Positions 11,285 through 23,600 of a stretch of 64,000 nt of DNA are shown in pieces. The position numbers and the translations under genes were made by a program. Numbering within the stretch: the stretch's first letter is position 1; each line of letters starts with the position of its first letter. Origin of the DNA: Isoetes taiwanensis. Lineage: Eukaryota > Streptophyta > Lycopodiopsida > Isoetales > Isoetaceae. Location: positions 312,001-376,000 of the forward strand of contig JAJEKV010000297.1 of assembly GCA_021234155.1 (NCBI GenBank), in the 5' to 3' direction. Below the pieces are notes generated by a model, which was not told the DNA's origin, searched no databases, and was given only the letters and a program-made list of their open reading frames with translations.

Positions 11285-13010
11285 ACAAGGTGTTTAATCT
11301 AGACATGTTTAATCAGGACATTTGCTTTTAGGGTTAATCAAGACATAGGTCCTTAGTGTTTAATCAGGACATAGGTCCTAAGTGTTTAATCTAGACATAG
11401 GTCCTTAGTGTTTAATCAAGACATTTGCTTTTATGGTTAATCAAGACATAGGTCCTTAGTGTTTAATCAGGACATAGGTCCTAAGTGTTTAATCTAGACA
11501 TAGGTCCTTAGTGTTTAATCAAGACATTTGCTTTTAGGGTTAATCAAGACATAGGTCCTTAGTTTTTAATCAGGACATAGGTCCTAAGTGTTTAATCTAG
11601 ACATAGGTCCTTAGTGTTTAATCAAGACATTTGCTTTTAGGGTTAATCAAGACATAGGTCCTAAGTGTTTAATCAGGACATAGGTCCTAAGTGTTTAATC
11701 TAGACATAGGTCCTTAGTGTTTAATCAAGACATTTGCTTTTAGGGTTAATCAAGACATAGGTCCTTAGTGTTTAATCAGGACATAGGTCCTAAGTGTTTA
11801 ATCTAGACATGTTTATTCAGGACATTTGCTTCTAGGGTTAATCAAGACAAAGGTCCGGTGTTTAATCGGGACATAGGTCCTCGGTGTTTAATAGGACATG
11901 TTTAATCTAGACATGTTTATTCAGGACATTTGCTTTTAGGGTTAATCAAGACATAGGTCCTCAGTGTTTATTCAGGACATTTGCTTCTAGGGTTATTCAA
12001 GACAAAGGTCCTCGGGTGTTTAATCGGGACATAGGTCCGGTGTTTAATCGAGACCTGTTTAATCTAGACATGTTTATTAGGGACATTTGCTTCTAGGGTT
12101 AATCAAGACAAAGGTCCTTAGTGGTTTAATCAGGACATAGGTCCTAAGTGTTTTAATCTAGACATGTTTATTAGGACATTTGCTTCTAGGGTTAATCAAG
12201 ACAAATGTTTATTCAGGACATTTGCTTCTAGGGTTAATCAAGACAAAGGTCCTGAGTGGTTTAATCAGGACATAGGTCCTAAGTGTTTAATCTAGACATG
12301 TTTATTCAGGACATTTGCTTCTAGGGTTAATCAAGACAAAGGTCCTCAGTGTTTAATCAGGACATAGGTCCCCGGTGTTTAATGTCGGGACATGTTTAAT
12401 CTAGACATGTTTATTTGGGACATTTGCTTTTAGGGTTAATCAAGACATAGGTCCTCGGTGTTTATTGAGGACATTTGCTTCTAGGGTTATTCAAGACAAA
12501 AGGTCCTCGGTGTTTAATCGGGGACATAGGTCCTCGGTGTTTATCGAGGACCACGTTTAATCTAGAACATGTTTATTAGGGACATTTGCTTCTAGGGTTA
12601 ATCAAGACAAAGGTCCTTAGTGTTTAATCAGGACATAGGTCCTAAGTGTTTAATCTAGACATGTTTATTCGGGACATCAAAACAAAGGTCCTTAGTGTTT
12701 AATCGGGGACATAGGTCCTAAGTGTTTAATCTAGACAAGAGGGACATTTGCTTCTAGGGTTAATCAAGACAAAGGTCCCGAGTGGTTTATCAAAGGACAT
12801 AGGTCCTCGGTGTTTAATCGAGGACATGTTTAATCTAGACATGTTTATTCAGGACATTTGCTTTTAGGGTTAATCAAGACATAGGTCCTCAGTGTTTATT
12901 CAGGACATTTGCTTCTAGGGTTAATCAAGACAAAGGTCCTCAGTGTTTAATCAGGACATAGGTCCTCAGTGTTTATTCAGGACCTGTTTAATCTAGATAT
13001 CAGGACATAG
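11285..13010 (+). repeat. MULE internal tandem array, forward
   Basis: About 1.7 kb built from a 26-28 bp unit with core AATCAGGACATAGGTCCT and variants (CAAGACATTTGCTTTTAG, CTAGACATGTTTATTC). Early in the array four such subunits form a higher-order repeat of about 110 bp. Further right the order becomes irregular, with many one-base changes. The same core occurs in reverse complement in the array at 15700-17745. Confidence 0.9.
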
Positions 13011-13160
13011 ATTACATAGAAATAGTTACATAGAAATAGAGGTTAAGATTACATAGAAATAGTGGGATTACATAAACCTGATCAGATCAAATAAACCCTA
13101 TTCAGATTACATAAACCAGTCTGTACATTATGAGAGCATTGGCGGGTTTGCTATTTTGTC

Positions 13161-14105
13161 TTAGGACTCTTCTTCCCAATTCTTGGCAAAACCACTGACT
13201 TGATGGGTTTCCCAAGGAGGGCGATTGAAGGTATTCTGCAACTACTAACATCAAGTTTGCTGAACCAAGCGGGACTAACGATAAAAAAACGGCATATTCC
13301 GGTCGGATTGAAAAAAGAACCAGATATTCAAAGGCTTAAATCTGTATGCCATACCTCTCGGGTGTCAACGGCAACATTCACGACAAAATCCTCAAGTAAT
13401 CGCCTTGCATACAAGATTGTGTAAATTCCACAATTCGAACCATTGTCTTGCTCGGGACAGCGCATCTCCACCACTGGCGTGATCATCCATTCTGGCACAT
13501 GTAGGCCCCATTCTGCATGTACCTGTTCAACAAATCTGCAACACTTACAATTGAATCAGAAATTCAAAAGTTTAGCTAATTTAGAAGAACATCGTGAGTA
13601 GAATGCACTCACTCCATAAACTGCCGGCCGGTTTCTTTCCCATGCCAGTTCTTCATGGAGTCGAAGTGTAGCACAGCAGGACAATCTATTCCTAGAGCCT
13701 GGCAGACTGAATCATTGGCACAGTAAGTGAAGAGGCTCCAGTGAGAACTGCAAGAAAAGCAACATGTGAATGACTTTTCTGAGGTAAGCTAAGCTACAAA
13801 TCCGAAATTTCTTACTTCATGCACACAGGCATCCAGTAGAATTCAGGGTAATTATTTGGTTTTGGAGGGATTAGTTTGGTCCATAGCTGGCGTGCCCCAT
13901 TCACATCTGAGCCCAAAAGTAGGGATGAAAGAAACGGATCTTCTTTCTTTCTTCAAGTGGAATTGTGTCTGCGACGAATCTGTGCGGTTAAGCTGTATTA
14001 GATTCTAAAAATCAGCAACAAATAAAAAAGGGTCGGTACACTCACATCATATAAGACCCAACACATTGCTCGTTGACCCGGGGGAGGCAAACATCCTCTC
14101 CGGGT
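13161..14105 (-). CDS. Ulp1-like (C48) SUMO-protease domain captured in the MULE
   Basis: Minus-strand exons can be placed at 14046-14105, 13816-13979, 13613-13747, 13355-13535 and 13161-13235. Each junction has GT...AG (introns of 66, 68, 77 and 119 nt), and the joins keep frame except for one slip inside the second exon near 13929. The Ulp1 catalytic set is visible: His in NSHWSLF (split by the 13748-13815 intron), Asp in LHFDSM (13654-13668), and Gln/Cys in EQDNGSNCGIYT (about 13421-13456). The stop is TAA at 13161-13163. Ulp1-family enzymes remove SUMO. In MULE-borne copies the role is unknown. Retention of all catalytic residues and intact splice sites suggests it was recently under constraint. 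Confidence 0.8.
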
Positions 14106-14107
14106 GG

Positions 14108-15564
14108 TTACGTTCCATGATGCTCAAAACTTCGAAGCATCGCCATGTTGATGACAAATTCCCCTCTCTTCTCTGCTCCCGAGGCCCACAAAGGGCTTGT
14201 GTATATGGAGGGGCCATTGTCAATTATAAGAAAGATTGGGACCACTTGGCCTTTTTGGTAGATTTGCCCTTCCTCTTCGATCTTTGACTTGAACATGGTG
14301 TTCGGATCCTCCACATACGCACAAAATCAAAGCTCGTGAGAAAATCTGAATTCAGTTGAGTTGTATGCTTGTCAGGTGTTGGCTGGCGGCACTTGCGGGG
14401 GCTTCAATATCTTGAGATTGACAAGATTGTTGGGATTAGCGGAATTGGGAGCTGGGCTCCCGGTATCGAAATCCGTAACTTTTTTCCTTAGGCTTCACGG
14501 GGAGCATCAATACATACTTCGGTGTGATTTTGTGCGTAGCTTACGTCAATTTGGTCGTGAGTCGAGAGGAGAGATCGTCTCTCTTGGAGTGCAGCCCCAA
14601 GCAAGTGACTGTAACTCTTCCATGCAATTCTTTATCTCCTGTCATATTCCTCCTCATTTCCATTCCACTGTCCAGATTGATAATCAATATTGTATGTATC
14701 TTTAATGTTTTTCTTATCTGAGGGCCATTTTTTTTTCTTATCCTGTCCCACTCCGTAGCTCTTCTCTCGACATACTCCTGTGCATATCTACGGATGGTCG
14801 CCTCTTTCTCGACCCGTCAGCCATGTTTTCCACCGGTTGAGCTCCTATGAGAAGCGATCCACCTTCGACCTCTTCAAAATCTTTTTGATTGACCCTCCAC
14901 CTGTATTGAGCATCAATCCTATATTTCCGCAGGTATTTAGTCAGGTCCGCGGCCTGGTCTTCTCTTACGTTTGGGCTGCGCCACCATTTCTTCTACCTTT
15001 GGGCATCACACTTTTTGAACATGCCGGTCATGGGCCTGTTCAAGATGTTTCGAGTAAGCTCTCTCCTTTGTGATGACCAAGCACAACCACGGAACAAGCA
15101 GCAATGCTTGCTTTTCTTCTTGGTAATAGTACCTCGCTCCCAAGCCTCCTCATCTATTTTTGAGTCCTCCTCGAAATGCAAGGCATCAACCTCACGGAGG
15201 GGGCGGCTCCCCTGTTCTGGTCCAGCCCTCCTTGCCCTCTTCACTATTCTCGGCGGGATGCATTATTGTTTTACGTGGCCTTCTGGGAGGTGGGAAATTC
15301 TTGAGGTCTCGACGAGGCGTGACGCTTCCTCCGCCCATGGCAAAATCGACTCCTCTTCTTCTCTAGAGGATTGACGAGAATCCTCATCCCAGGCCGGGGT
15401 TTGAGAACCCACATCTGTCTCTCTGTGCGAGTGCGAAGAAGGATCAGACTCGGGCCATGGTCCGGACATTGCTGCCCGGAGGCCGGGTGCGGCTTCGCCA
15501 TAGCCAAAGCCAGTAGCAAAAGAAAGGCCAGCCCAACTTTGACCCCACTACCAAGTAATGACAC
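14108..15564 (-). CDS. Probable N-terminal region of the MULE Ulp1-like gene
   Basis: Upstream of the protease domain on the minus strand lie several open stretches: 14108-14314, 14993-15244 and 15263-15469/15271-15564. They encode charged, low-complexity sequence rich in Glu, Arg and Ser (for example VDALHFEEDSKIDEEAWERG and SRQSSREEEESILPWAEEAS). MULE-borne ULP genes usually have long, poorly conserved N-termini, so this is the expected place for one. I cannot set exon borders here. Which of the two overlapping frames at 15270-15470 is real is undecided; the acidic one looks better. Confidence 0.35.
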
Positions 15565-15699
15565 TTGGCAAAAACACAGTGGTGTGAGTCACCTTCAATG
15601 TAAGAACCGGGGAAAAGCAATAATGTTCAGAAATTTGAATCTTAGGTTACGCCATGACCATGTCAGACTTAACCACAAGAGATCATTGTCTTCATTAAC

Positions 15700-17745
15700 C
15701 CTAAACCATTACCAAATTAAACCCAAATTAATCTTGAATAACCATTGTCCTGAATAACCTTAGAGGACATTTGTCTTGAATAACCTTAAAGGACCTATGT
15801 CCTGATTAACCTTAGAGGACATGTGTGTCCTGAATAACCATATAGGACCTATGTCCTGATAAACCTCAAGGGACATGTGTACTGATTAACCTTAGAGGAC
15901 CTATGTCTGCTTAACCTTAAAGGCCATTTGTCCCGAATAACCTTAAAGAACCTATGTCACGATTAACCTTAGAGGACATGTGTCTGAATAACCTTAAAGG
16001 ACCTATGTCACGATTAACCTTAGAGGACATATGTCCCGATAAACCTCAAAGGGACATGTGTCCCCGATTAACCTTAGAGGACCTATGTCACGATTAACCT
16101 CAAAAGGGACATGTGTCTGACCTTTAAAGGACCTATGTCCTGATTAACCTTAAAGGACATTTGTCTTGAATAACCATATAGGACCTATGTCCTGATTAAC
16201 CTTAAAGGCCATTTGTCTTGAATAACCATATAGGACCTATGTCCTGATTAACCTTAAAGGACATTTGTCCTGAATAACCATATAGGACCTATGTCCTGAT
16301 TAACCTCAAGGGACATGTGTCCTGATTAACCTTAGAGGACCTATGTCCTTAACCTTAAAGGCCATTTGTCCTGAATAACCTTAAAGAACCTATAGAGGAC
16401 CCGTGTCACGAATAACCTTAAAGGACCTATGTCCTGATTAACCTTAGAGGACATATGTCCTGATAAACCTCAAGGGACATGTGTCCTGATTAACCTTAGA
16501 GGACATTTGTCTTGAATAACCATATAGGACCTATGTCCTGATTAGCCTTAAAGGACATTTGTCCTGAATAACCTTAAAGGACCTATGTCCTGATTAACCT
16601 TAGAGGACATTTGTCCTGATTAACCTTAAAGGACCTATGTCCTGATTAACCTTATAGGACATTTGTCCTGAATAACCTTAAAGGACCTATGTCCTGATTA
16701 ACCTTAGAGGACATTTGTCACGATTAACCTTAAAGGACCTATGTCACGATTAACCTTAAAGGACATTTGTCTGAATACCTTAAAGGACCTATGTCACGAT
16801 TAACCTTAAAGGACATTTGTCACGAATAACCATATAGGACCTATGTCCTGATTATCCTTAAAGGACATTTGTCCTGAATAACCTTAAAGGACCTATGTCC
16901 TGATTAACCTTAGAGGACATTTGTCACGATTAACCTTAAAGGACCTATGTCCCGATTAACTTAAAGGACATTTGTCTGAATAACCTTAAAGGACCTATGT
17001 CTGCTTAACCTTAGAGGACATTTGTCTGAATTAACCTTAAAGGACCTATGTCGATTAACCTTAAAAGGACATTTTTCTGAATAACCTTAAAGGACCTATG
17101 TCTCTTAACCTTAAAGGACATTTGTCTGAATAACCTTAAAGGACCTATGTCACGCTTAACCTTAGAGGACATTTGTCCGATTAACCTTAAAGGACCTATG
17201 TCCTGATTAAACTTAAAGGACATTTGTCCTGAATAACCTTAAAGGACCTATGTCCGATTAACCTTAAAGGACATGAATAACCATATAGGACCTATGTCAC
17301 GATTAGCCTTAAGGACATTTGTCTGAATAACCTTAAAGGGACGATTTTGTAGAGGACATTTGTCCTGATTAACCTTAAAGGACCTATGTCCTGATTAACC
17401 TTAAAGGACATTTGTCTGAATAACCTTAAAGGACCTATGCCCTCTTAACCTTAGAGGACATTTGTCTGATTAAATAAAGGACCTATGTCCGATTAACCTT
17501 AAAGGACATTTGTCTTGAATAACCATATAGGACCTATGTCCCGATTAACCTTAGAGGATATTTGTCACGAATAACCATGCGGGACCTATGTCTGATTAAC
17601 CTTAAAGGGACATGTGTCTGATTAACCTTAGAGGACCTATGTCCTGATTAATCTTAAAGGCCATTTGTCTTGAATAACCATACAGGACCTATGTCCTGAT
17701 TAACCTTAGAGGACATTTGTCCTAAATAACCATGTCCTGATTAAC
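15700..17745 (-). repeat. MULE internal tandem array, inverted
   Basis: About 2.0 kb of a 52-bp unit made of two 26-bp halves: one around GGACCTATGTCCTGATTAACC, the other around GGACATTTGTCCTGAATAACC. The first half is the reverse complement of the core of the 11285-13010 array. Copies differ mostly by small changes (CCTGAT versus CACGAT) and occasional missing bases. Apparent ORFs here (e.g. 17011-17223) are repeat translations. The array ends about 80 bp inside the right TIR region. Confidence 0.9.
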
Positions 17746-17889
17746 CTTGTTTTTTATACCACTTATTTATTTAAAGGAGTGCACTTAATTAAAACATTGT
17801 ACTAAATTTTCAGGTTAGTTGGCCAATCTAATCATGACCTAGTACGATTTGCACCTTTGTGGCAGGTCCCTGATGTACCTTTGTGGCCG

Positions 17890-18143
17890 GATCTGGTTCG
17901 AGTGGTGTGAGGCATGTACCTGATGTACCATTGTGGCAGGAAGGCTTTAATGAAAGATTGGCATGGATCCATGCGGGTATGCCATGCAGCGACGTTGAAT
18001 GAGGCATGGGTTGAGGATCCCCAGCATGCCATGGGGATCGGATGGGATCAGATGGGATGGGGGTGGCTGATTCTGGAAGTCCAGAAAAACCACTGCAGAT
18101 TTGTCCGGATAAACCACATCCCGGATGATATATACGGACTTCC
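17890..18143 (-). repeat. MULE right terminal inverted repeat
   Basis: Reverse complement of 7037-7331, running from GATCTGGTTCGAGTGGTGTG to the outer end ATATATACGGACTTCC at 18143. It lacks two short segments present on the left. An extra partial copy of the inner GTGGCAGG/TGATGTACC block lies just inside it (17850-17890). Confidence 0.9.
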
Positions 18144-18592
18144 TGGGTATGCAATGACCATGTGCGTCTGTCATGAGAACGTAAGTAAATTGTCCTCCTT
18201 CATGACTGACCATTTTATGCCAAATGACCAACTCAGATATTTTTTAAATACTAATAATAAAGGATACTCGCTTTCTTTAACAAATTTTAGGAACCTTACA
18301 TCATGTGGACAGATGAATTGATCGTTACTTAAAATGCCACTCAGTTCTCCCTAGAATGGACCTCGGAAAACCCATGGGCAAATTTAAAAACTAGTTCGCT
18401 AAACTAGAGTTTGCGACATAAGGGTATAAGTTTCTTCTTGCCACCTAAGAAATACTTAGTTGAATCTAATAAAATAGTAGTATGGTTCAAGGGTTATAGG
18501 AAGATGTTTTATTCTCACGAAAATGTATACACTGTATATACTTCCAAAATGTCATATCTCTTATCTCTTATATATGTACAATTATATAAGCA

Positions 18593-18695
18593 CCCCCCTT
18601 GTTCCAAAACTTTGAGGTGTCGCCGTGTGAGCCGTCCAGATTTGAGATTGACGGTCCAGGCGGCGACACTTCAAAGTACTGGAACATCAAGGGGG
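18593..18695. mobile_element. Small hairpin MITE
   Basis: About 103 bp with near-perfect terminal inversion: CCCCCTTGTTCCAAAACTTT at the left and the matching AAGTACTGGAACATCAAGGGGG at the right, each followed inward by GTGTCGCCG/CGGCGACAC. No coding. A clear target duplication is not visible. Confidence 0.6.
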
Positions 18696-18699
18696 CAGC

Positions 18700-21600
18700 T
18701 TAAGCCAAATTGATTTGGACCGTCGAATGTGCTAAATAAATGGCCCAGATGTTGCCACGTGTATTGAATGCATTCAATGCCACATGATGAGGTGGCAACA
18801 ATATTTGGTGTAGCAGATCTTAACCGTTAGATCAAAGGGTGAGCATAAATCCTAGCCATTAACTTTTTAATATTAAATTTGTTTTTTTTTTAAGGAGATG
18901 AGGTGGCACCCTCATTAATAAAACAAGGTGCTGCGCACAGAGGGTTGCCCTCCGTGACCTGAGGGTGAAGTGAACAAGAATTTCATCCGTGATCCCTAAA
19001 ATATTATTCTAGTTCCGAAAAGGGCCAGAGTCCTATCACGTTATTCCATACGTCAACATTGCTTTGAGCATATACAATATTTTATTCAACTCAATGTCTC
19101 AACCTCAACCATTTAAGGTGACTGAAAGAGAAATGACAAACAAAGCTTTTTGACTTAAATATGCACATTAGAGTTAACATCGTTTGGGTTGAAATCATTT
19201 GTTTGAGATGTTGCTCTATTAATGCTTTCAATTCCAAACACTGATTTTGTATTAAATAGACACTGAATTTGTATTAAAGGGGGTTTTAGGGGGATGTTAA
19301 TTTAAATGTATTGGATGTAATGGTTTGTGTCAATTAATGTTGATTGTAGTGATGTGTTAGTTGTCATTATGCTATATATCTATATTAATAAAAAAAATTT
19401 GGGCCCTTCGGGCCTGAATAAAGGCCTTTGGGCTTTAAGGATGGCATAACTTCACGTACCAATTTTACAAACACACATGCATGTAATAACACGAGAAACA
19501 CTTGTGCATGTAATCTAATTACGGGGACGTAAGCCACGTAAGTGAAAATGTAATCTCTATCGGTACAGAAGTGAAAATGTAGTATCAAAACAATGTTTGA
19601 TCTATTTCTGGAATAAATAGACGATCTCAATAATAAGTTATACAACAAACATGCGCATTTTATAGCGAGGATGAACAACCCAAAAATTGACGGATGCAAC
19701 AAATTTATTTACCATTTATGTTCCTCAATAGTAACAAATCCAGTTTTCAATAGTCAAATGAGATTTAAGTATAAGAACAAATATGTCAAAACCAAGGAAC
19801 ACAAAAGCTGCCAAGCAGTCAGGAATTGAACCCGGTAACGGATGGTCTATACTTCACCTCAAACGGGGACTAACCTTGGAATTTCTGCATGGCATGGTAG
19901 CAACTCCATTGTCTATGAAACAAGCACAATGTTTTGGAGATGCACGGGAATTGTCCTAAAAGACCAACTAGATTGGTACTTTGCATCGGACTTAAACTTA
20001 TTGGCGGTTTAAGATTAAAGCTGAATTTCGACGATGAACTCAAGCGAAGACCCCATGGGCTCATAATCCGGCGCATAACTTAGCAAGCCAATAATACTTG
20101 AGGTTCAGCGCTCAGGAAGAGGAGAGCTTTTAGAGATCTTTGCTTTCATATTTGGGCATCACACAACTAATACTATATAAGCAAAGGGATATTGGCATCT
20201 TGTTATGCTTTGACAAAATGGCTTCATGAATCTGACTTATAGTTGTACGCAATTTCAATATCGACAAAACTCCCTTCTGTTGTTGCATATATAGCATACA
20301 TATGTATATGAACTATAATAAATAAACAAAGGCCGGAAGGCTAATAGTGGCTTCTACTTCGTAAAGAAAAGGTGAAACATTCTGAACACAACATTGTAAG
20401 TTAATATCAGGTGCCTTTAGAACTCCCAGTTCCAATTCCACTAGAAAGAACACAAGCATTGGAATTACAGTAAATGACACACTCTGAAGAGCTACGTTGT
20501 CAGGATCTACGCTCTAGTTTCTCAATACCGATAAGCCTTGCAAGCTATGTTTTATTATTACACGACCCCAACAGCTTTAGCACTTGGAAATTCAAGCAAA
20601 TATTTCACACCATGTACCTTTGTCCTTGAATAGAGAAAAGCATAAGCAGTCCACACACTGCACAAAGTAAATGGTTATTTATTGTTTTGGCAAACGAAAA
20701 CATTATCCAATTGGCTATAACATACCAGCATACAGATGTAATACCCAACGAGTATTAAGAAATGACGGCATCCGGAAGAAGCCAAATAGATTCCCTGGGT
20801 CTACAAACGTCTGAGCTTAGCATTTGTTCACCATTCGCACTTGAAACCTATGCATCAAATTCTGCATTTTGATTTAATCCCATATCATGATCTTTCTCAA
20901 TATTCTAGCAGGTTTTCCTTTAGGATAGCTAGCTTAGGGTCCAGGAACCAGACTTTTGTCAACGAACTGTTGTTCAATTTCTGATCAAAGTGAGTTGACT
21001 TCTCTCCCTCGCCATGGCTGTTGCACACAATTATTTCAAAGAAATACAATTGAGAAAATTGACCTCCATTAGTTTTCGGCATGAAATCCAGAGCCATAGC
21101 TGCATAGATCTTCCTCCATTGTGGCTTCATCCTATTTCGTTCCACCTATCGGAATCTTCGTACGCAATCAATACAACCAACACCTTCTAGATTACATCCG
21201 ACTCTGCTTCTTTGACCCTGCTCTGCTTTGCTACTTCGGCTCTACATTCGGCTACACAAGTCAGAGAAAAGCGACCTGTATACAAAGTTCCTTGGCCGCC
21301 TAATAGTTTCTTGGTTTCTTGGCTAAGCGCCATCGCGCCCGATGCCCAGCAATACCTTGCTAGAGACACGGAAGAAACATAGAATCTGAGCCAGACACAC
21401 CTCAACGACCCCTTGCTCTTAGACAAAGAAACAAACTGCGGCCAAGCTTTCAATGACACAAACTCGAAACAGGGGACGAGGAAAGCAAGAACAAAAATGA
21501 TAAACAAGACTAAAGCTTAAGCCTCTATAAAGACAAAAAAAAAAGACCAAACAAATCACCACCGGCAGAATCCCATTTCCAGTGGCCGTAGAACTTCTTG

Positions 21601-21870
21601 CTCAATCCATAGCGCTTGACTATACTCTAACTGTTGGTAAGAGCCTAGGAATGGCCGATTTGCACTTGAAAATTCTTTGTCGTTGCTTCATACTACGGAA
21701 AGAAGCTCCAAAGAGTGGCTATGGCGATGAGCGGGCAAAAACAGAGGATGAGCAGTAAAAACTTAGAGAAAACAGGGCATAAAAAAATAAACAAGGTGCG
21801 CCATAGCCGCTGCGAAGGAATGGGTGGATGGCCAGAGCACTTACGAGGCACCCGACCCGTTTTTTTTAAG
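18700..21870. other. AT-rich stretch without recognised genes
   Basis: About 3.1 kb with no domain-bearing ORF. 19262-19450 is a diverged relative of an arm of elements A/B (GGGGGTTTTAGGGGGATG, then AATTTGGGCCCTTCGGGCC). 19815-19845 read on the minus strand holds GGGTTCAATTCC, similar to a pol III B box, without a convincing A box. ORFs at 19385-19702, 20897-21145 and 21187-21507 (all minus) match nothing I recognise. 20897-21145 is the least random-looking but has no domain. Confidence 0.5.
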
Positions 21871-21985
21871 GGATCATCCGGTATATGCTAGGCATATGCC
21901 GGCATATACCTGGATATGCCCACATACCCACATAAACGAGGGTTTGCCCCCCTAGGGGCAACCCAAAAAGTAGTGAGGTGGCAAC
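21870..21985 (+). repeat. Repeat shared in inverted form with 46100-46200
   Basis: Contains GGCATATGCCGGCATATACC and, further on, the near-palindrome GGGTTTGCCCCCCTAGGGGCAACCC. A diverged reverse-complement copy is at 46108-46200 (GGGTTGCCCCTAGGAGGGCAA, then CGGTATATACC). These may be ends of one transposon family. The 24-kb gap with other insertions makes a single element unprovable here. Confidence 0.4.
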
Positions 21986-22149
21986 ACATTTATGAGCGGA
22001 CATTCTAGGAAGCTTCCCTCTGCTTAATCGCCTTCAAAGACACGTAGCTTGTTGTAGAGGGGTCGGATGAAGGTGGGTCCCATGCCGTTGGATTGCTCTC
22101 GTCGAGAGCTGTCCAATGAGTGGTGCTTTGGCACTATTTTCTCGCACTT

Positions 22150-23600
22150 GGAGCCAACATGATCGGATACTAAGAATCTTATGGGAATCTTCGAGTTTCA
22201 AGGAATCTATGGTAAGTTAAGGGAATCTAAGAGAATCTTTATAGGATCTTAGAGAATCAAGAGGAATATCACGAGAATCTTACAGAAACTATGGGAATCT
22301 CAAGAGAGCATCTTTGAGAATGTAAGGGAATGTAAGGGAATCTTGATACAATCTTTAAGATCCTAGAGGAAACTTGAAGGAACCTTGGGTTCTAGGGGAA
22401 TCTTCATAGAATCTATGGGAACTACAGGAATCTCAAGCGATTCTTGGGATATCTAGGGGAATATTCCTAAAATCTTCGAGGATTTAAAGTAATCTTGATA
22501 GAATCTTGGAGAATCTAGAAGAATCTAGAAGAATTTTCATAGAATCTTGGAGAATCTAGAGGAATCTTGGGGTATTCTTTTGGAATCTTGGGGAATCTAA
22601 AGGAATCTTCATAAAATCTTTAAATATCTATGGGAATCTAGATGGAATCTTGGAGAATCTAAAAGAATCTTAACAAAATCTAGGGGACTCTTAAGAATCT
22701 AGGGAATCTTTGTAGAACTTTAAGAATTTTAGAGAATCTTTGGGAATCTAGGAGAATCTAAGCGAATCTTAAGAGAATATTTGGAAATCTAGGAGAATCT
22801 TCCTGAAATTTTTGAGAATCTGGGGGAATCTTGATGGAATCTTCGAGAACCTAAGAGAATGTTCATAATCTTGAGGAATCTAGGAAAATCTTCATAGAAT
22901 CTTGGGGAACCTAGAGGAATCATGGGATAATCTTTGGGAATCTAGGGGAATCTTAGGGAGTCTTAAGAGAATCTATGGAAATTGTCATAAAATCTTAAAA
23001 AATCTATTGGAATTTAGATAGAGTCTTGGAGAATCTAAGGGAATCTTAATAAAATCCAGGGGCAATCTAAGGGAATCTCAAGAGAATCTATAGTAATCTC
23101 AAGCATTTCTTTGGGAATCTAGAGGAATCTTCCTAAAATCTGTGAGAATTAAGAATAATCTTGATGGAATCTTGGAGAATCTAGAAGAATCTAGGAGAAT
23201 CTTCATAGAATCTTGGCGAATCTAGAGGAATCTTGGGGTATTCTTTTGAAATCTAGGAAAATCTTTGGAGAATCTTAGGGAATCTCAAAAGAACCTTTGA
23301 GAATCTAGGAAAATCTACAGGAATCTTCATAAAACCTTTAAGAATCTATGCTAATCTAGAAGAAATCTTGGGGTCTCTAGGAGAATCTTAATAAAATCTA
23401 GGGGAATCTAAGGGAATCTCAAGGAATCTAGGGGAATCTTTGAGAATCTAGGGGAGTCTAAGGAAATCTTTCTAGAATCTTTGAGAATCTAGAAGAATCT
23501 TAATGGAACTTGGAGAATCTAAGAGAATTAGGAGAATCGTCATAAAATCTCTAAGAATCTATGGCCATTTAGATGGAATCTTGAAGAATCTAAGGGAACA
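22150..23600 (+). repeat. Degenerate array of a 10-bp GAATCT motif
   Basis: About 1.45 kb in which GAATCT (variants AATCTT, AATCTA) recurs mostly every 10 bp, as in GAATCTTGGAGAATCTAGAA. The linkers are TTGG, AAGG, CTAG and CATA types. There is a looser higher-order pattern: the segment around 22490-22640 resembles that around 23160-23300. No ORF longer than about 60 codons lies in it. Confidence 0.85.

Larger units (their letters stand above)
7037..18143 (+). mobile_element. Autonomous-type Mutator-like element (MULE) with captured Ulp1 gene
   Basis: Long inverted repeats end at 7037 (GGAAGTCCGTATATATCATC) and 18143 (the same read inverted). Inside lie, in order: a MURA/FAR1-family transposase (plus), a tandem array, a Ulp1-like cysteine protease gene (minus) and a second, inverted array. 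The 11,107-bp size, TIR length and transposase family are those of MULEs, which make 8-10 bp target duplications. The flanks TGGGCGATG (7029-7037) and TGGGTATGC (18144-18152) are at best a decayed duplication. MULEs carrying ULP-like genes are known from plants (Kaonashi in Arabidopsis, CUMULE in melon), and this element fits that class. The transposase is frameshifted. Confidence 0.85.

Noticed and set aside
11285-17745. CRISPR-like array
   Set aside because: Units are contiguous degenerate tandem repeats without unique spacers, in a plant transposon.
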